A stretch of DNA of 64,000 nt from Shinella zoogloeoides (GCF_033705735.1 NZ_CP131131.1:1302001-1366000); one strand, 5' to 3'; numbered from the stretch's first letter, positions 23,385-33,140 are shown. Numbers and translations are program-made. The notes: generated by a model from the sequence alone, not told the origin.

Positions 23385-24701
23385 TTAAGCGAGCGACGCC
23401 TGTCGCGTCTCCGCATCGATCAGGAAAGCCGCGACGGCGGCGACGGCGAGGAGGCCGGCGAAGATGCCGATGGCGAGGCCGAAGCCGCGCTCCACCACGA
23501 GCGCCATCAGCGAGGGCGCAAGGAGGCCGCCAAGCCGGGCGACGGCCCCCGCCATGCCCATGCCCGTGGCGCGGGATGCGGTCGGGTAGAGTTCGGGCGT
23601 GAAGGCATAGAGCGCGCCCCAGGTGCCGAGCAGCGCGAAGCTCATAAGTAGCAGCGAGGTGCCGATCAGCATCGTCGTTCCCGCGACGACGAACAGCAGG
23701 CAGCCGAGCCCCGACAGCAGGCAGAAGCCGATGAGCGTCGGACGCCGCCCCCATTTCTCCACGCCGTAGGCGGCGAGCGCATAGCCGGGGATCTGGGCGA
23801 GCGCCAGGAAGACGAGGAAGCCGTAGCCCCGCACGAAGCCGAAGCCGTCGCCCGCAAGCTTCGGCGGCAGCCAGGTGAAGACGCCGTAATAGGAGACCGA
23901 GACGAGAAACCAGATCAGGAGGATCATCAGGCTGCGCTGGCGAAGCGGCGCGGAAAAGATGCCGGCCGCGCCGGAAGCTGCCGGCACCGCCAGCGACACG
24001 TCCGTTGCGAGCGCCGCCTTGCCGTTGACGGCGAGGATCCGGCCGAGGACGGCCTTGGCCTCTTCCGTCTTTCCGAGACGCAGCAGATAGAGCGGCGATT
24101 CCGGCACCAGGAAGCGCAGGCCGACGCCGAGAAGCGCCGGGACAGCCGTCACCGCGAAGATGTAGCGCCAGCCGTCGGAAAGGCCGGCGAGGCTAACGGC
24201 CCAGGCGGCGAGCGCGACGACGAGCGTGCCAACCGCCCAGAACCCTTCGAGCATGACGAGCCAGCGGCCGCGATTCCGGGCCGGCAGGAATTCGGCCATC
24301 ATCGCATAGTCGACCGGCAGCGTGCCGCCCACGGCCATGCCGGTGAGGAATCTCAGGACGAGCAGGATCGTGAAGTCCGGCGCGAAGACGGAAAGCGTCC
24401 CGAAAACGGCGTCGCACGCGACCGTGACGATGAGCACCCGCCGCCGGCCGATCCGGTCCGCAAGCCGGCCGAAGCCCGCCGCGCCCACCAGCATGCCGAG
24501 AAAGAAGAGCGTCCCCGTCTGCAGGGCCTGCGGGACGGTGAGATCGAACGTCGCAGCGATCGACGCGGCCGTGAAGCCGACGGCAAGCACCTGCATCGCA
24601 TCGGCGGTCCACACCAGGCCGAAGATCGCGAGAAGCCGCCGCTGATAGGTCCCCGCCCCTGCCCGGTCCAGCACATCGTCCACCGTGATTGTCGTCGCCA
24701 T
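23385..24701 (-). CDS. MFS transporter, SV2/NiaP-like
   Basis: 438 residues with 12 predicted membrane helices. The motif A loop is GRLADRIGRRRVLI (between helices 2 and 3). The segments YAMMAEFLPARNRGRW and ELYPTASRATGMG are typical of the NiaP/SV2/benzoate-type organic solute carriers. GGAGG precedes the ATG. It is monocistronic, and its substrate cannot be told from sequence; niacin, aromatic acids or an ectoine-related solute are options. It is convergent with doeD, so it is probably not part of the ectoine regulon. Confidence 0.8.
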   Translation of the reverse strand: MATTITVDDVLDRAGAGTYQRRLLAIFGLVWTADAMQVLAVGFTAASIAATFDLTVPQALQTGTLFFLGMLVGAAGFGRLADRIGRRRVLIVTVACDAVFGTLSVFAPDFTILLVLRFLTGMAVGGTLPVDYAMMAEFLPARNRGRWLVMLEGFWAVGTLVVALAAWAVSLAGLSDGWRYIFAVTAVPALLGVGLRFLVPESPLYLLRLGKTEEAKAVLGRILAVNGKAALATDVSLAVPAASGAAGIFSAPLRQRSLMILLIWFLVSVSYYGVFTWLPPKLAGDGFGFVRGYGFLVFLALAQIPGYALAAYGVEKWGRRPTLIGFCLLSGLGCLLFVVAGTTMLIGTSLLLMSFALLGTWGALYAFTPELYPTASRATGMGMAGAVARLGGLLAPSLMALVVERGFGLAIGIFAGLLAVAAVAAFLIDAETRQASLA

Positions 24702-24833
24702 CCAGCCGCCTCCGCTCCGTCATCTTGCGCAATGCGCGGCACCTTATCCGCATGCCGGCACGGGCGAAATCAGTGAACGCGAAAATTCCACGCTCTTCAT
24801 CGATCAGATGCGCGGGCTGACGCCTGAACAGCC

Positions 24834-25757
24834 TCAGGCCTTCGTCGCGCGGGCTGCCAATTGCGTGCGCGCAAGCAGAGGCACGAGCCAATCGACGAAG
24901 ACACGCACCTTGTTGCTGAGGTGGCGGTTCGGCGGATAGACGACATAGAGGGGAATCGGCCCGGCGCGCCAGCCCGGCAGGATGGGAACGAGTTGGCCGC
25001 TGGAGAGGGCGTCGTGCGCCATGAAGCACGGCATCGGCGCGACGCCGAGGCCGGCAAGCGCCGCGGCAAGGTAGCTGCGGGCATCGTTGACCGAGAGAAT
25101 ATAGCGGCCGGTGATCTCGACCGTCTCGCCGTCCCGCTCGAATTCGAAGGGAGTGACCCGGTTGGTCTGCGCGAGAAAATAGTTCACGCAATGATGCGCC
25201 GCTTCCAGTTCCGACGGATGACCCGGCGCGCCGAAGGTTTCGAGATAGCGCGGCGCGGCGCAGACGACCATGTCCATCTCCCCGACGCGGCGGGCGATCA
25301 GCGATACATTGCCCGGAGAGCCGGCACGCAGCGCGCAGTCCACATTCTCGGCAAGATAGTCCACCGTCCGGTCCCCCACGCCGAGGTCGATATGGATATC
25401 GGGATAGCGTTCATGGAAATCGTTGAGCTCGGGGATGACGAGGAGATCGGCGAAGACGCCTGACATCTCCACGCGCAGGCGCCCACTCGGATTGGTGCGC
25501 GAATGGGTGAGGCTGCCATCCAGCTCGTCGAGCTCGCTGACGATCTGGTTCGCCCTTTCATAGTAGAGTGCCCCGTCGGTCGTCACCATGACCCGGCGCG
25601 TGGTGCGGTTGAGGAGCTTGGTCTGGAGATGGGTCTCGAGATTCTGGATGAGGTTGCTGACGGTCGCCTTGGGCATGCCGAGCGCCGCGGACGCCCGCGT
25701 GAAATTGCCCATCTCCACCACACGGAGGAAGGCGCGCATCGCAGAAAGCTGATCCAT
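24834..25757 (-). CDS. LysR-family transcriptional regulator
   Basis: 307 residues starting at MDQLSAMRAF (25757); the frame upstream to 26051 overlaps the divergent gene and is rejected. Winged helix at residues 1-60 (FTRASAALGMPKATVSNLIQNLE), then a two-lobed effector-binding domain. The sequence resembles the CrgA/DmlR-like subgroup (LLNRTTRRVMVTTDGALYYERA). It is divergent from the hydrolase-like gene and RND operon, which it most likely controls from the 25758-25838 gap. The inducer is unknown. Confidence 0.88.
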   Translation of the reverse strand: MDQLSAMRAFLRVVEMGNFTRASAALGMPKATVSNLIQNLETHLQTKLLNRTTRRVMVTTDGALYYERANQIVSELDELDGSLTHSRTNPSGRLRVEMSGVFADLLVIPELNDFHERYPDIHIDLGVGDRTVDYLAENVDCALRAGSPGNVSLIARRVGEMDMVVCAAPRYLETFGAPGHPSELEAAHHCVNYFLAQTNRVTPFEFERDGETVEITGRYILSVNDARSYLAAALAGLGVAPMPCFMAHDALSSGQLVPILPGWRAGPIPLYVVYPPNRHLSNKVRVFVDWLVPLLARTQLAARATKA

Positions 25758-25838
25758 GGAACATTCCCACGCAGGAAGGTATGATTGTTCGAAATATTGG
25801 ACAGTGAAATCGGTTTTACAACACTTATCTGGGGCAAA

Positions 25839-26696
25839 ATGACGAACGATATAAATGGTGAGGGCCCAGCTTATTTCCAGACGGGCCGCAGGACAAAATC
25901 GATGCCCGTAGAGATCAAGGACATGACATTCGACAAGGTGGCCTCCGGCCCCGTGTCGGTGCGCGTCTATCAGGGCGCCGAATATGCCAAGGGCGCGCCC
26001 GTCCTGCTCTATTTCCACGGCGGAGCCTTCCGGGAGACCGGGCTCAGGCATTGCCCTCTTGCCGAATGCATCGCCGGCACCGGCGCCATCGTCGCCGTAC
26101 CGGACTACAACGCATCGGGAAGCGCCTTCCCCGAACCGCTCGAGGTCGGCTTCTCGATATTCTCCTATCTCGCCAAGAAGCGCGCAGGCCTCGGCGACCG
26201 CAAGTCGCCGCTACTCGTCGGCGGCGAGGAAGCCGGCGGCAATATCGCGGCCGGCGTCGCGCTCAAGGCGCGCGACCACTTCGCCGACGAACTGGACGGC
26301 CAGGTGCTGCTCTCGCCGCTGCTCGACCCGTTCATGGCGACGCAATCCTTCAGCAAGGCCGACGGCATCGGCATGCGCGAGCGCTGGTCGGACGGCTGGA
26401 GCCACTATCTCAGCGCCGGCGTCTGCCACCCCTATGCCGCGCCTTCGCTCTGCTCGCGCCTTGCGAGCCTTGCACCGGCACTGGTTCTTTCATCGGCAGA
26501 CGATCCGCTGCTCGACGAAACGCTCGGCTATGCCGCCCGCCTCACCGAAGCGGGCGTTACGGTTCGCCAGCATGTCCTTCCCGCGGGAACAGGCTGGCCG
26601 GGAATTTACGGCGGGACACTCAACGGGGCCGGGCCCTGGGCGGATACCCTCTCCGACCAGTTCTGCGGCTTCGTTCACGATATTAGCATTCACTGA
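25839..26696 (+). CDS. Alpha/beta-hydrolase-fold protein of HSL type, probable pseudoenzyme
   Basis: The fold is clear from LLYFHGGAF (oxyanion HGG), AVPDYNAS and SSADDPLLDE. The nucleophile elbow of hormone-sensitive-lipase esterases (GDSAGGN) reads GEEAGGNIA here, so the catalytic Ser is Glu. The C-terminal His region also lacks the usual His (LPAGTGWPG). It is therefore probably not an esterase. Start uncertain: 25839 (MTNDINGEG, weak GGGGC), 25785 and 25902 (MPVEIKDM, AGGACA) are possible. It lies 51 bp ahead of the RND adaptor gene and may be a ligand-binding or structural partner of the pump operon. Confidence 0.72.
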   Translation: MTNDINGEGPAYFQTGRRTKSMPVEIKDMTFDKVASGPVSVRVYQGAEYAKGAPVLLYFHGGAFRETGLRHCPLAECIAGTGAIVAVPDYNASGSAFPEPLEVGFSIFSYLAKKRAGLGDRKSPLLVGGEEAGGNIAAGVALKARDHFADELDGQVLLSPLLDPFMATQSFSKADGIGMRERWSDGWSHYLSAGVCHPYAAPSLCSRLASLAPALVLSSADDPLLDETLGYAARLTEAGVTVRQHVLPAGTGWPGIYGGTLNGAGPWADTLSDQFCGFVHDISIH

Positions 26697-26747
26697 TTTT
26701 ATATGAAAACAACGCATAGCGTGGCCTGAGGCCACAAGGAGAAAACA

Positions 26748-27938
26748 ATGATGTCGAAGCGCAAGCGCTGGGCCCTCACGGGCGCCGGCCTGGGTCTGGC
26801 CGTGTCCGTTTCTGCCGCGGCCCTGATGTTTCAACTGCCGGGCACTGCCGCCCAGGCCGAGGCCGTCGCGGCAGCCGAAGTGCCCGCCGTACCGGTGACA
26901 ATCGCCGTGGTCGAGAACCGCGACGTCGTGACATGGCAGGAGTTTTCCGGCCGGCTGGAGGCGATCGACCGCGTGCAGGTCCGCTCGCGCGTCGCCGGCG
27001 CCATCCAGTCGGTCGACTTCCGCGAAGGCGCGCTCGTGAAGGCGGGCGACCTTCTCTTCACCATCGATCCCGAGCCCTACAGGACGGCGGTGACGCAGGC
27101 CGAAGGCCAGCTCGCCTCGGCCGAGGCGCGGGTGACGCTGGCGAAGATCCAGCTCGAGCGCGGCGAGCGCCTCGCCCAAAGCAACAGCGTCTCGCAGAGC
27201 GAGGTCGACCAGCGCCAGAACGCGCTGGCCGAGGCCAACGCCGCCCTCAAGACCGCGCAGGCAGCCCTGCACGCCGCCCAGCTCGAACTCGACTACACCA
27301 ATGTCCGCGCCCCCGTTTCCGGCCGCGCCGGCAAGGTGGAAATCACCGTGGGCAACCTCGTTGCAGCGGGCTCCGCCTCGCCGGCACTGACGACGCTCGT
27401 TTCCGTCGACCCGATCTATGCGGGCTTCAATGTCAGCGAGGAAACGGTCGCGAAGGCGCTCGCAGCCCTGCCCGCCTCCGACAGCGCGCTCCGGCCGATC
27501 GAGCAGATCCCGGTCGAGGTCGGCACGCTCGCCGACGAGGGCACGCCGATCCGCGGCAAGCTCCAGCTCATCGGTAACGAGGTGGATGCGGCGAGCGGCA
27601 CCATCGCCGTGCGCGCCGTCTTCGACAATCCGGGCGGCAGGCTGATCCCCGGCCAGTTCGTGCGCATCCGCATGGGCGAGCCGCGGGCCGAAAGCAAGAT
27701 CCTCGTCAGCGAGAAGGCGGTCGGCACCGACCAGGACAAGAAGTTCGTCTTCGTCGTCGACAAGGACAACAAGGTGGCCTACCGGCCCATCGTTCTCGGC
27801 AGCCTTTCCGACGGCGAGCGCGTGGTCGAAAGCGGCCTTGCAGCCGGCGACAAGGTCGTCGTCAACGGCCTGCAGCGCATCCGCCCCGGCGCCGTCGTCG
27901 ACCCGCAGGTGCAGGAAAACGTCGCCTCCGTGAAGTAA
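26748..27938 (+). CDS. RND efflux periplasmic adaptor subunit (MexE/AcrA family)
   Basis: 396 residues with an N-terminal signal or lipid-free anchor (about 1-35), a lipoyl/barrel-sandwich split around a helical hairpin (residues 90-170, AEGQLASAEARVTLAKIQ), and beta-barrel and membrane-proximal domains (YAGFNVSEETVAKAL, GQFVRIRM). It bridges the inner-membrane pump to an outer-membrane channel. Sequence resembles MexE/BepF. It is followed after 116 bp by the pump gene. No lipobox Cys is seen at the expected position. Confidence 0.9.
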   Translation: MMSKRKRWALTGAGLGLAVSVSAAALMFQLPGTAAQAEAVAAAEVPAVPVTIAVVENRDVVTWQEFSGRLEAIDRVQVRSRVAGAIQSVDFREGALVKAGDLLFTIDPEPYRTAVTQAEGQLASAEARVTLAKIQLERGERLAQSNSVSQSEVDQRQNALAEANAALKTAQAALHAAQLELDYTNVRAPVSGRAGKVEITVGNLVAAGSASPALTTLVSVDPIYAGFNVSEETVAKALAALPASDSALRPIEQIPVEVGTLADEGTPIRGKLQLIGNEVDAASGTIAVRAVFDNPGGRLIPGQFVRIRMGEPRAESKILVSEKAVGTDQDKKFVFVVDKDNKVAYRPIVLGSLSDGERVVESGLAAGDKVVVNGLQRIRPGAVVDPQVQENVASVK

Positions 27939-28054
27939 CAGAGGCCGGCAGGGCGCACGCAGGCGCCCTGCCTCCAACCACAGAAATCCCATGCCTGCCG
28001 GCGGAGCCTTGCCCGCCGGACGGGTCCGTTCGTCCCTGGAGAGGGGTTCAAGAC

Positions 28055-31000
28055 ATGAATATTTCCCGTTTCTTCGTGGATCGCCCGGTCTTTGCCGGTG
28101 TGCTGTCGATCCTCATCGTGGTGGCAGGCCTCATCGGCATGCGCGCCCTGCCGATTTCCGAATATCCGGAGGTCGTGCCGCCATCCATCGTGGTGCGCGC
28201 CGTCTATCCCGGCGCAAACCCCGTCGTCATTTCCGAAACCGTCGCCACGCCGCTGGAAGAGCAGATCAACGGCGTGGAGGACATGCTCTACATGAACAGC
28301 CAGGCGACGTCCGACGGCGTCCTGACGCTGACCGTCACCTTCAAGCTCGGCACGGATCCGGACAAGGCGCAGCAGCTCGTGCAGAACCGCGTGGCACAGG
28401 CCGAGCCCCGCCTGCCGGCGGAGGTGCGCGCGCTCGGCGTCACCACCGTCAAGAGCTCGCCTGACTTCATCATGGTGGTCAACCTCGTCTCGACGACGGA
28501 CCGCTACGACGTCACGTATCTGCGCAACTACGCGACGCTGAATATCAAGGACCGCCTCGCCCGCATCGAAGGTGTCGGGCAGGTGCAGGTCTTCGGCGCA
28601 GGCGACTATGCGATGCGCGTGTGGATCGACCCGCAGAAGGCGGCCGAGCATGCGCTTGCCGCAAGCGACATCACCAACGCGATCCGCGAGCAGAACGTGC
28701 AGGCCGCCGCCGGCATCATCGGCGCCTCGCCGACGCCTTCCGACGTGAACCTCCAGCTCAACGTCAACGCGCAGGGCCGCCTGCGCACGCCGGAGGAATT
28801 CGGCAACATCATCGTCAAGGCCGGCGCGGAAGGGCAGATCACCCGCCTCCGGGACGTCGCCCGCATCGAGATGGGCGCGGCCGACTATACGCTGCGCTCC
28901 CTCCTCGACGGCCAGCCGGCGGTCGCCATCGCCGTGCTCCAGGCGCCTGGCTCCAACGCCATCGAGATCGCCGACAATGTGCGCGCGACCATGGACCAGC
29001 TCCAGCTCGCCATGCCGGACGGCGTGAAATACGAGATCGTCTACGATACGACGGAGTTCGTCCGCGCCTCCATCGACAAGGTCGTCGACACGCTGCTGGA
29101 GGCGGTGGCGCTCGTCGTGCTCGTCGTCATCCTGTTCCTGCAGACCTGGCGCGCCTCGATCATCCCGCTGCTCGCCGTCCCGGTCTCCATCATCGGCACC
29201 TTCGCGGTGATGTATGCCTTCGGCTTCTCGGTGAACGCGCTGACGCTCTTCGGCCTCGTGCTCGCCATCGGCATCGTGGTGGACGACGCTATCGTCGTCG
29301 TGGAGAACGTCGAGCGCAATATCGAGAACGGCCTTTCCCCACGCGAGGCGACCTACCGGGCGATGCGCGAGGTCTCGGGACCGATCGTCGCCATCGCGCT
29401 CGTGCTCGTCGCCGTCTTCGTGCCGCTCGCCTTCATCAGCGGCCTGTCCGGCCAGTTCTACCGGCAGTTCGCGCTGACCATCGCCATCTCGACGGTGATT
29501 TCCGCGATCAACTCGCTGACGCTCTCGCCGGCGCTGGCCGCCCTTCTCCTGAAGGACCATCATGCACCCAAGGACTGGCTGACCCGCGCCATGGACCGCC
29601 TGTTCGGCTGGTTCTTCCGCGGCTTCAACCGGGTCTTCGGCGCGGCCTCGAACGGCTACGGACGCAGCGTCGGCGGGCTCGTCTCGCGCAAGTCGGTAGT
29701 CATGGCGCTCTATCTGGTGCTGGTCGGGGCGACCTATGCGGTGTTCAACGCCGTGCCCGGCGGCTTCGTGCCGGCGCAGGACAAGCAATACCTCATCGGC
29801 TTTGCCCAGCTTCCGGACGGCGCGACGCTCGACCGCACGGAGGAGGTGATCAAGAAGATGAGCAAGATCGCGCTGGAACAGCCGGGCGTCTCCCACGCCA
29901 TCGCCTTCCCGGGCCTGTCGATCAACGGCTTCACCATCGGCTCCAATTCGGGCATCGTCTTCGCCACGCTGGACGATTTCGACAAGCGCACGACGCCGGA
30001 GCTTTCCGGCGGGGCGATCGCCATGCAGCTCAACCAGAAATTCGCGAGCATCCAGGACGCCTTCATCGCCATCTTCCCGCCGCCGCCGGTCAACGGCCTC
30101 GGCTCGACGGGCGGCTTCAAGCTGCAGATCGAGGACCGCGCGGGCCTCGGCTACCAGGCGCTCGACGAGGCGACGAAGGCCTTCCTTGCGAAGGCCTACC
30201 AGACGCCGGAACTGGCGGGGCTGTTCTCCAGCTTCCAGATCAACGTGCCGCAGCTCTACGCCGACCTCGACCGGGCCAAGGCCCAGCAGCTCGGCGTCCG
30301 GGTGACGGACGTGTTCGAGACGCTGCAGATCTATCTCGGCTCGCTCTATGTCAACGACTTCAACGCTTTCGGGCGGACCTACAGCGTGCGCGTGCAGGCC
30401 GATTCCGCCTTCCGCGCGGAGCCGGAGGATATCGGCCACCTGAAGGTACGCTCGCAGTCCGGCGAGATGATCCCGCTCGCCGCCCTCCTCAAGGTGGATG
30501 CCACGACCGGACCGGAGCGCACCACGCGCTACAACGGCTTCCTCGCCGCCGACATCAACGGCGGGCCGGCGCCGGGCTTCTCCTCGGGACAGGCGCAGGA
30601 AGCCATCGAGAAGATCGCCGCGGAGACCCTGCCGGCAGGCATCGACTTCGAATGGACGGACCTCACCTACCAGCAGATCCTCGCCGGCAATTCGAGCATC
30701 GTCGTCTTCCCTCTCGCGCTGCTGCTCGTCTATCTCGTGCTCGCCGCGCAATATGAGAGCCTGACGCTGCCCATCGCGATCATCATGATCGTGCCGATGG
30801 GCGTGCTCGCGGCGCTGGCCGGGGTCTGGTACACGGGCGGAGACAACAACATCTTCACCCAGATCGGCCTCGTCGTGCTGGTGGGCCTGTCGGCGAAGAA
30901 TGCGATCCTCATCGTCGAGTTCGCGCGCGAGCTGGAATTCGAGGGAAGGACGCCCGTGAAGGCCGCGATCGAGGCAAGCCGCCTGCGCCTGCGCCCGATC

Positions 31001-31240
31001 CTCATGACCTCCATGGCCTTCATCATGGGTGTCGTGCCGCTGGTGCTGTCGACCGGGGCAGGTGCCGAAATGCGCGCCGCCATGGGCCTTGCCGTCTTCT
31101 CCGGCATGCTCGGCGTCACTTTCTTCGGCATCTTCATGACGCCGGTGTTCTACGTCCTGCTCCGCTGGCTGGCCGGCAACCGTCCGCTCGTCCAGCACGG
31201 TCGCTCGACGATGGCGGGAGAACCGGCACCGCAGCATTGA
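28055..31240 (+). CDS. RND multidrug efflux permease (MexF/AcrB-type, HAE1)
   Basis: 1061 residues, the usual length of HAE1 pumps, with 12 membrane helices and two large periplasmic loops. The proton-relay pair is Asp410-Asp411 in GIVVDDAIVVVENVER. The N-terminus MNISRFFVDRPVFA and the funnel segment EDMLYMNSQ are typical of MexF/BepG. It exports drugs or natural compounds using the proton gradient. No TolC/OprN-type gene follows, so the channel must come from elsewhere. The long antisense frame over this gene is a shadow. Confidence 0.94.
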   Translation: MNISRFFVDRPVFAGVLSILIVVAGLIGMRALPISEYPEVVPPSIVVRAVYPGANPVVISETVATPLEEQINGVEDMLYMNSQATSDGVLTLTVTFKLGTDPDKAQQLVQNRVAQAEPRLPAEVRALGVTTVKSSPDFIMVVNLVSTTDRYDVTYLRNYATLNIKDRLARIEGVGQVQVFGAGDYAMRVWIDPQKAAEHALAASDITNAIREQNVQAAAGIIGASPTPSDVNLQLNVNAQGRLRTPEEFGNIIVKAGAEGQITRLRDVARIEMGAADYTLRSLLDGQPAVAIAVLQAPGSNAIEIADNVRATMDQLQLAMPDGVKYEIVYDTTEFVRASIDKVVDTLLEAVALVVLVVILFLQTWRASIIPLLAVPVSIIGTFAVMYAFGFSVNALTLFGLVLAIGIVVDDAIVVVENVERNIENGLSPREATYRAMREVSGPIVAIALVLVAVFVPLAFISGLSGQFYRQFALTIAISTVISAINSLTLSPALAALLLKDHHAPKDWLTRAMDRLFGWFFRGFNRVFGAASNGYGRSVGGLVSRKSVVMALYLVLVGATYAVFNAVPGGFVPAQDKQYLIGFAQLPDGATLDRTEEVIKKMSKIALEQPGVSHAIAFPGLSINGFTIGSNSGIVFATLDDFDKRTTPELSGGAIAMQLNQKFASIQDAFIAIFPPPPVNGLGSTGGFKLQIEDRAGLGYQALDEATKAFLAKAYQTPELAGLFSSFQINVPQLYADLDRAKAQQLGVRVTDVFETLQIYLGSLYVNDFNAFGRTYSVRVQADSAFRAEPEDIGHLKVRSQSGEMIPLAALLKVDATTGPERTTRYNGFLAADINGGPAPGFSSGQAQEAIEKIAAETLPAGIDFEWTDLTYQQILAGNSSIVVFPLALLLVYLVLAAQYESLTLPIAIIMIVPMGVLAALAGVWYTGGDNNIFTQIGLVVLVGLSAKNAILIVEFARELEFEGRTPVKAAIEASRLRLRPILMTSMAFIMGVVPLVLSTGAGAEMRAAMGLAVFSGMLGVTFFGIFMTPVFYVLLRWLAGNRPLVQHGRSTMAGEPAPQH

Positions 31241-31249
31241 CGAAAAGGA

Positions 31250-31272
31250 TGACCGGGGCACTGCCCCGGTCA
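31250..31272. terminator. GC-rich hairpin after the RND operon
   Basis: TGACCGGGGCA and TGCCCCGGTCA form an almost perfect palindrome 10 bp after the stop. There is no T-run, so terminator strength is doubtful; it separates convergent genes. Confidence 0.5.
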
Positions 31273-31339
31273 CGCCGTCTTGTCGCCGGTTGGCGAAACA
31301 CTTGCAACGGAACGCCGACGTCCCTTGCCGGCTCCATCC

Positions 31340-32503
31340 CTATGTCGTTGCCATACGGGACTTTCGGATATTCAACGCCCATATTGCGTAGCAACTCGCA
31401 AATACGGCAAGCAGGGCTATGAACGCGCCGATCCAAGGCAGCGCACGGATCGAAAACTCTTCGAGGGTTATGCCGCCCACCGCGGTTCCCAGCCCCACGC
31501 CTATATGCATTGCCGAGAAATTCAGGCTGATCCCCGCCTCGGCCGTCTTCGGCCCCGACCAGATCAGGAAATTTTGCACGACGGGGGAAATCATCCAGCT
31601 GATGCAGGCCCAGACCATCATGACGGCGAACATCGGCCATGGATTGCTTTCCAGCAGCGGGATCGCAGCGAGCGCCACCAGATAGGCCGATGGCGCCAAC
31701 AGAAGTACGGCGCGCGGAGAAAGCCTGTCTGAAAGCCAGCCCCCGAAATATCCTCCGCTCACGCCCGCAAGCCCGAGAGCGGCGAATGCGAGAGCGACAT
31801 TCCTCTCTCCGAATCCGGCGACCTGCACAAAGTAGGGGGCGAGGAAGGCGAAGAGAACGAAGTGTCCGCCAATCATCAGGATGGAGACGAGCTGGCCGGC
31901 GGCGAGAGGGGCTTCGCGAAGATGGGCCATATATTTGGGCAGAGCCGTCCTGCGCAGCCCCGAGACCGGAACGCACCGATAACTCACCAGCCATACCGCG
32001 GCCGCGAGCGTGGCGAGTGCAACGAAGACGCCTCTCCACCCCACCAGATCCGAAACCACCATGCCCGCCGGCACGCCGAACACCAGCGATCCGCTGATCC
32101 CCATGAAGATGATGCCGATCGCCCGTCCCCGCATCGTTTCATCGACGAGTTCCGTCGCCAGCATCGTTGCCAGCAAGCAGACGGTGGCGCTCGCCATGGC
32201 CATCCCGACGCGGGCCACGAGCATGACGGTGAAATTCGGGCTTGCTGCCGCGGCAAGGTTGCTGACGACGAAGAGGCCCAGAGCGCAAAGAAACAGGCGC
32301 CTGCGCTCGATCCGGGTCGTCAGGACGAGCGCAAGCGGTGCCGTCACGGCAAAGACGACGGAGAAGACGGCGGTCAGCTGCCCGGCGAGCGCCGGCGAGA
32401 CATCAAGGCCGTCGGCGACCTCAAGGAGGATGCCGACAATGATGTTCTCGGCTGTCCCCGTGGCAAAAGTCGCGAAAGCGAGCAAAACGATGATCGGATT
32501 CAT
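31340..32503 (-). CDS. MFS transporter, DHA1 (AraJ-like) family
   Basis: 387 residues starting at MNPIIVLL (32503), with AGGAGG upstream; the frame to 32623 adds a spurious leader. Twelve predicted helices, a first helix with FATFATGTAENIIVGIL, and RRRLFL after helix 2. The type resembles arabinose-polymer/drug exporters (AraJ, YdhP). Convergent with the RND operon. The substrate is unknown; export of a sugar or drug is likely. Confidence 0.8.
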   Translation of the reverse strand: MNPIIVLLAFATFATGTAENIIVGILLEVADGLDVSPALAGQLTAVFSVVFAVTAPLALVLTTRIERRRLFLCALGLFVVSNLAAAASPNFTVMLVARVGMAMASATVCLLATMLATELVDETMRGRAIGIIFMGISGSLVFGVPAGMVVSDLVGWRGVFVALATLAAAVWLVSYRCVPVSGLRRTALPKYMAHLREAPLAAGQLVSILMIGGHFVLFAFLAPYFVQVAGFGERNVALAFAALGLAGVSGGYFGGWLSDRLSPRAVLLLAPSAYLVALAAIPLLESNPWPMFAVMMVWACISWMISPVVQNFLIWSGPKTAEAGISLNFSAMHIGVGLGTAVGGITLEEFSIRALPWIGAFIALLAVFASCYAIWALNIRKSRMATT

Positions 32504-32757
32504 GCGCGTCATCCTCCTGGCATGATGATCCATGCAGGTGCGGACGAACGACCACCCCGACATGGAAAAACCTGTCGGGTTTCGCGGCAAAGCTTCGGTT
32601 ATCCCTCGGTATGTGACTAGCACGCCGTCAGGGCAACTTGAAGCCGGATTGAACCGGTCTTCGTTGCCGTGAGCGCCGAACCGATGTCAGCGCCATTCAG
32701 GAACCATTCAGGCTCGCGCCTGTTCAATCCTCGACGTCGCGCAAATAGGAGGAAAGC

Positions 32758-33072
32758 ATGGATCGACGATCATTTCTAACTGGATTGCTCGGATTGGCCG
32801 GCGCTGCCGCCCTGGCTTCGGTGGTCAAACCGGAAAGCGTGCAGGCCGGCATCATCAACCCCGGCAACATCGGCTCCGGAAGCGGCATTCTGGATGAGCT
32901 GGAAACCTCCGAGCCGGATGTGGTCGATGTCAGCCATCGGCGGGGGCATTGGCCTCGGCACCATCGCCCGCATCGCCATCATCGCCGGAGAGTATGGCGC
33001 CGCGTGTGCCGCCGCGTACGTCATCACGGCCGCTGGCACCGTCGTTGCTGGCGGGAGCGTGTCTGGATCTGA
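32758..33072 (+). CDS. Small Tat-signal protein with Arg/His-rich C-terminus
   Basis: 104 residues. MDRRSFLTGLLGLAGAAAL and the following VQA make a Tat-type signal (RRSFL) with cleavage near residue 30. After a Gly/Ser-rich linker the last 50 residues are almost all Arg, His and Trp with two Cys (RRVCRRVRHHGRWHRRCW). GGAGG lies 8 bases before the ATG. I recall similar small basic Tat proteins in rhizobia but know no function; metal binding or envelope attachment by charge is possible. It has its own promoter region and a downstream terminator. Confidence 0.7.
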   Translation: MDRRSFLTGLLGLAGAAALASVVKPESVQAGIINPGNIGSGSGILDELETSEPDVVDVSHRRGHWPRHHRPHRHHRRRVWRRVCRRVRHHGRWHRRCWRERVWI

Positions 33073-33110
33073 ACCCAGAGGTTCGGACCAGAGCATTCGA
33101 TATCCTTCCG

Positions 33111-33140
33111 AGAGGCTCCGGTATGACCGGAGCCTCTTTC
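33111..33140. terminator. Terminator between the Tat-signal gene and livH
   Basis: AGGCTCCGG / CCGGAGCCT, 9-bp stem with a 5-base loop followed by CTTTCT on the plus strand. Lies between convergent genes and may serve both. Confidence 0.7.

Noticed and set aside
27779..31273. 1164-codon minus-strand reading frame
   Set aside because: It is a full antisense shadow of the RND pump and adaptor genes. It is Asp/Arg/His-rich without motifs, as expected in high-GC DNA.
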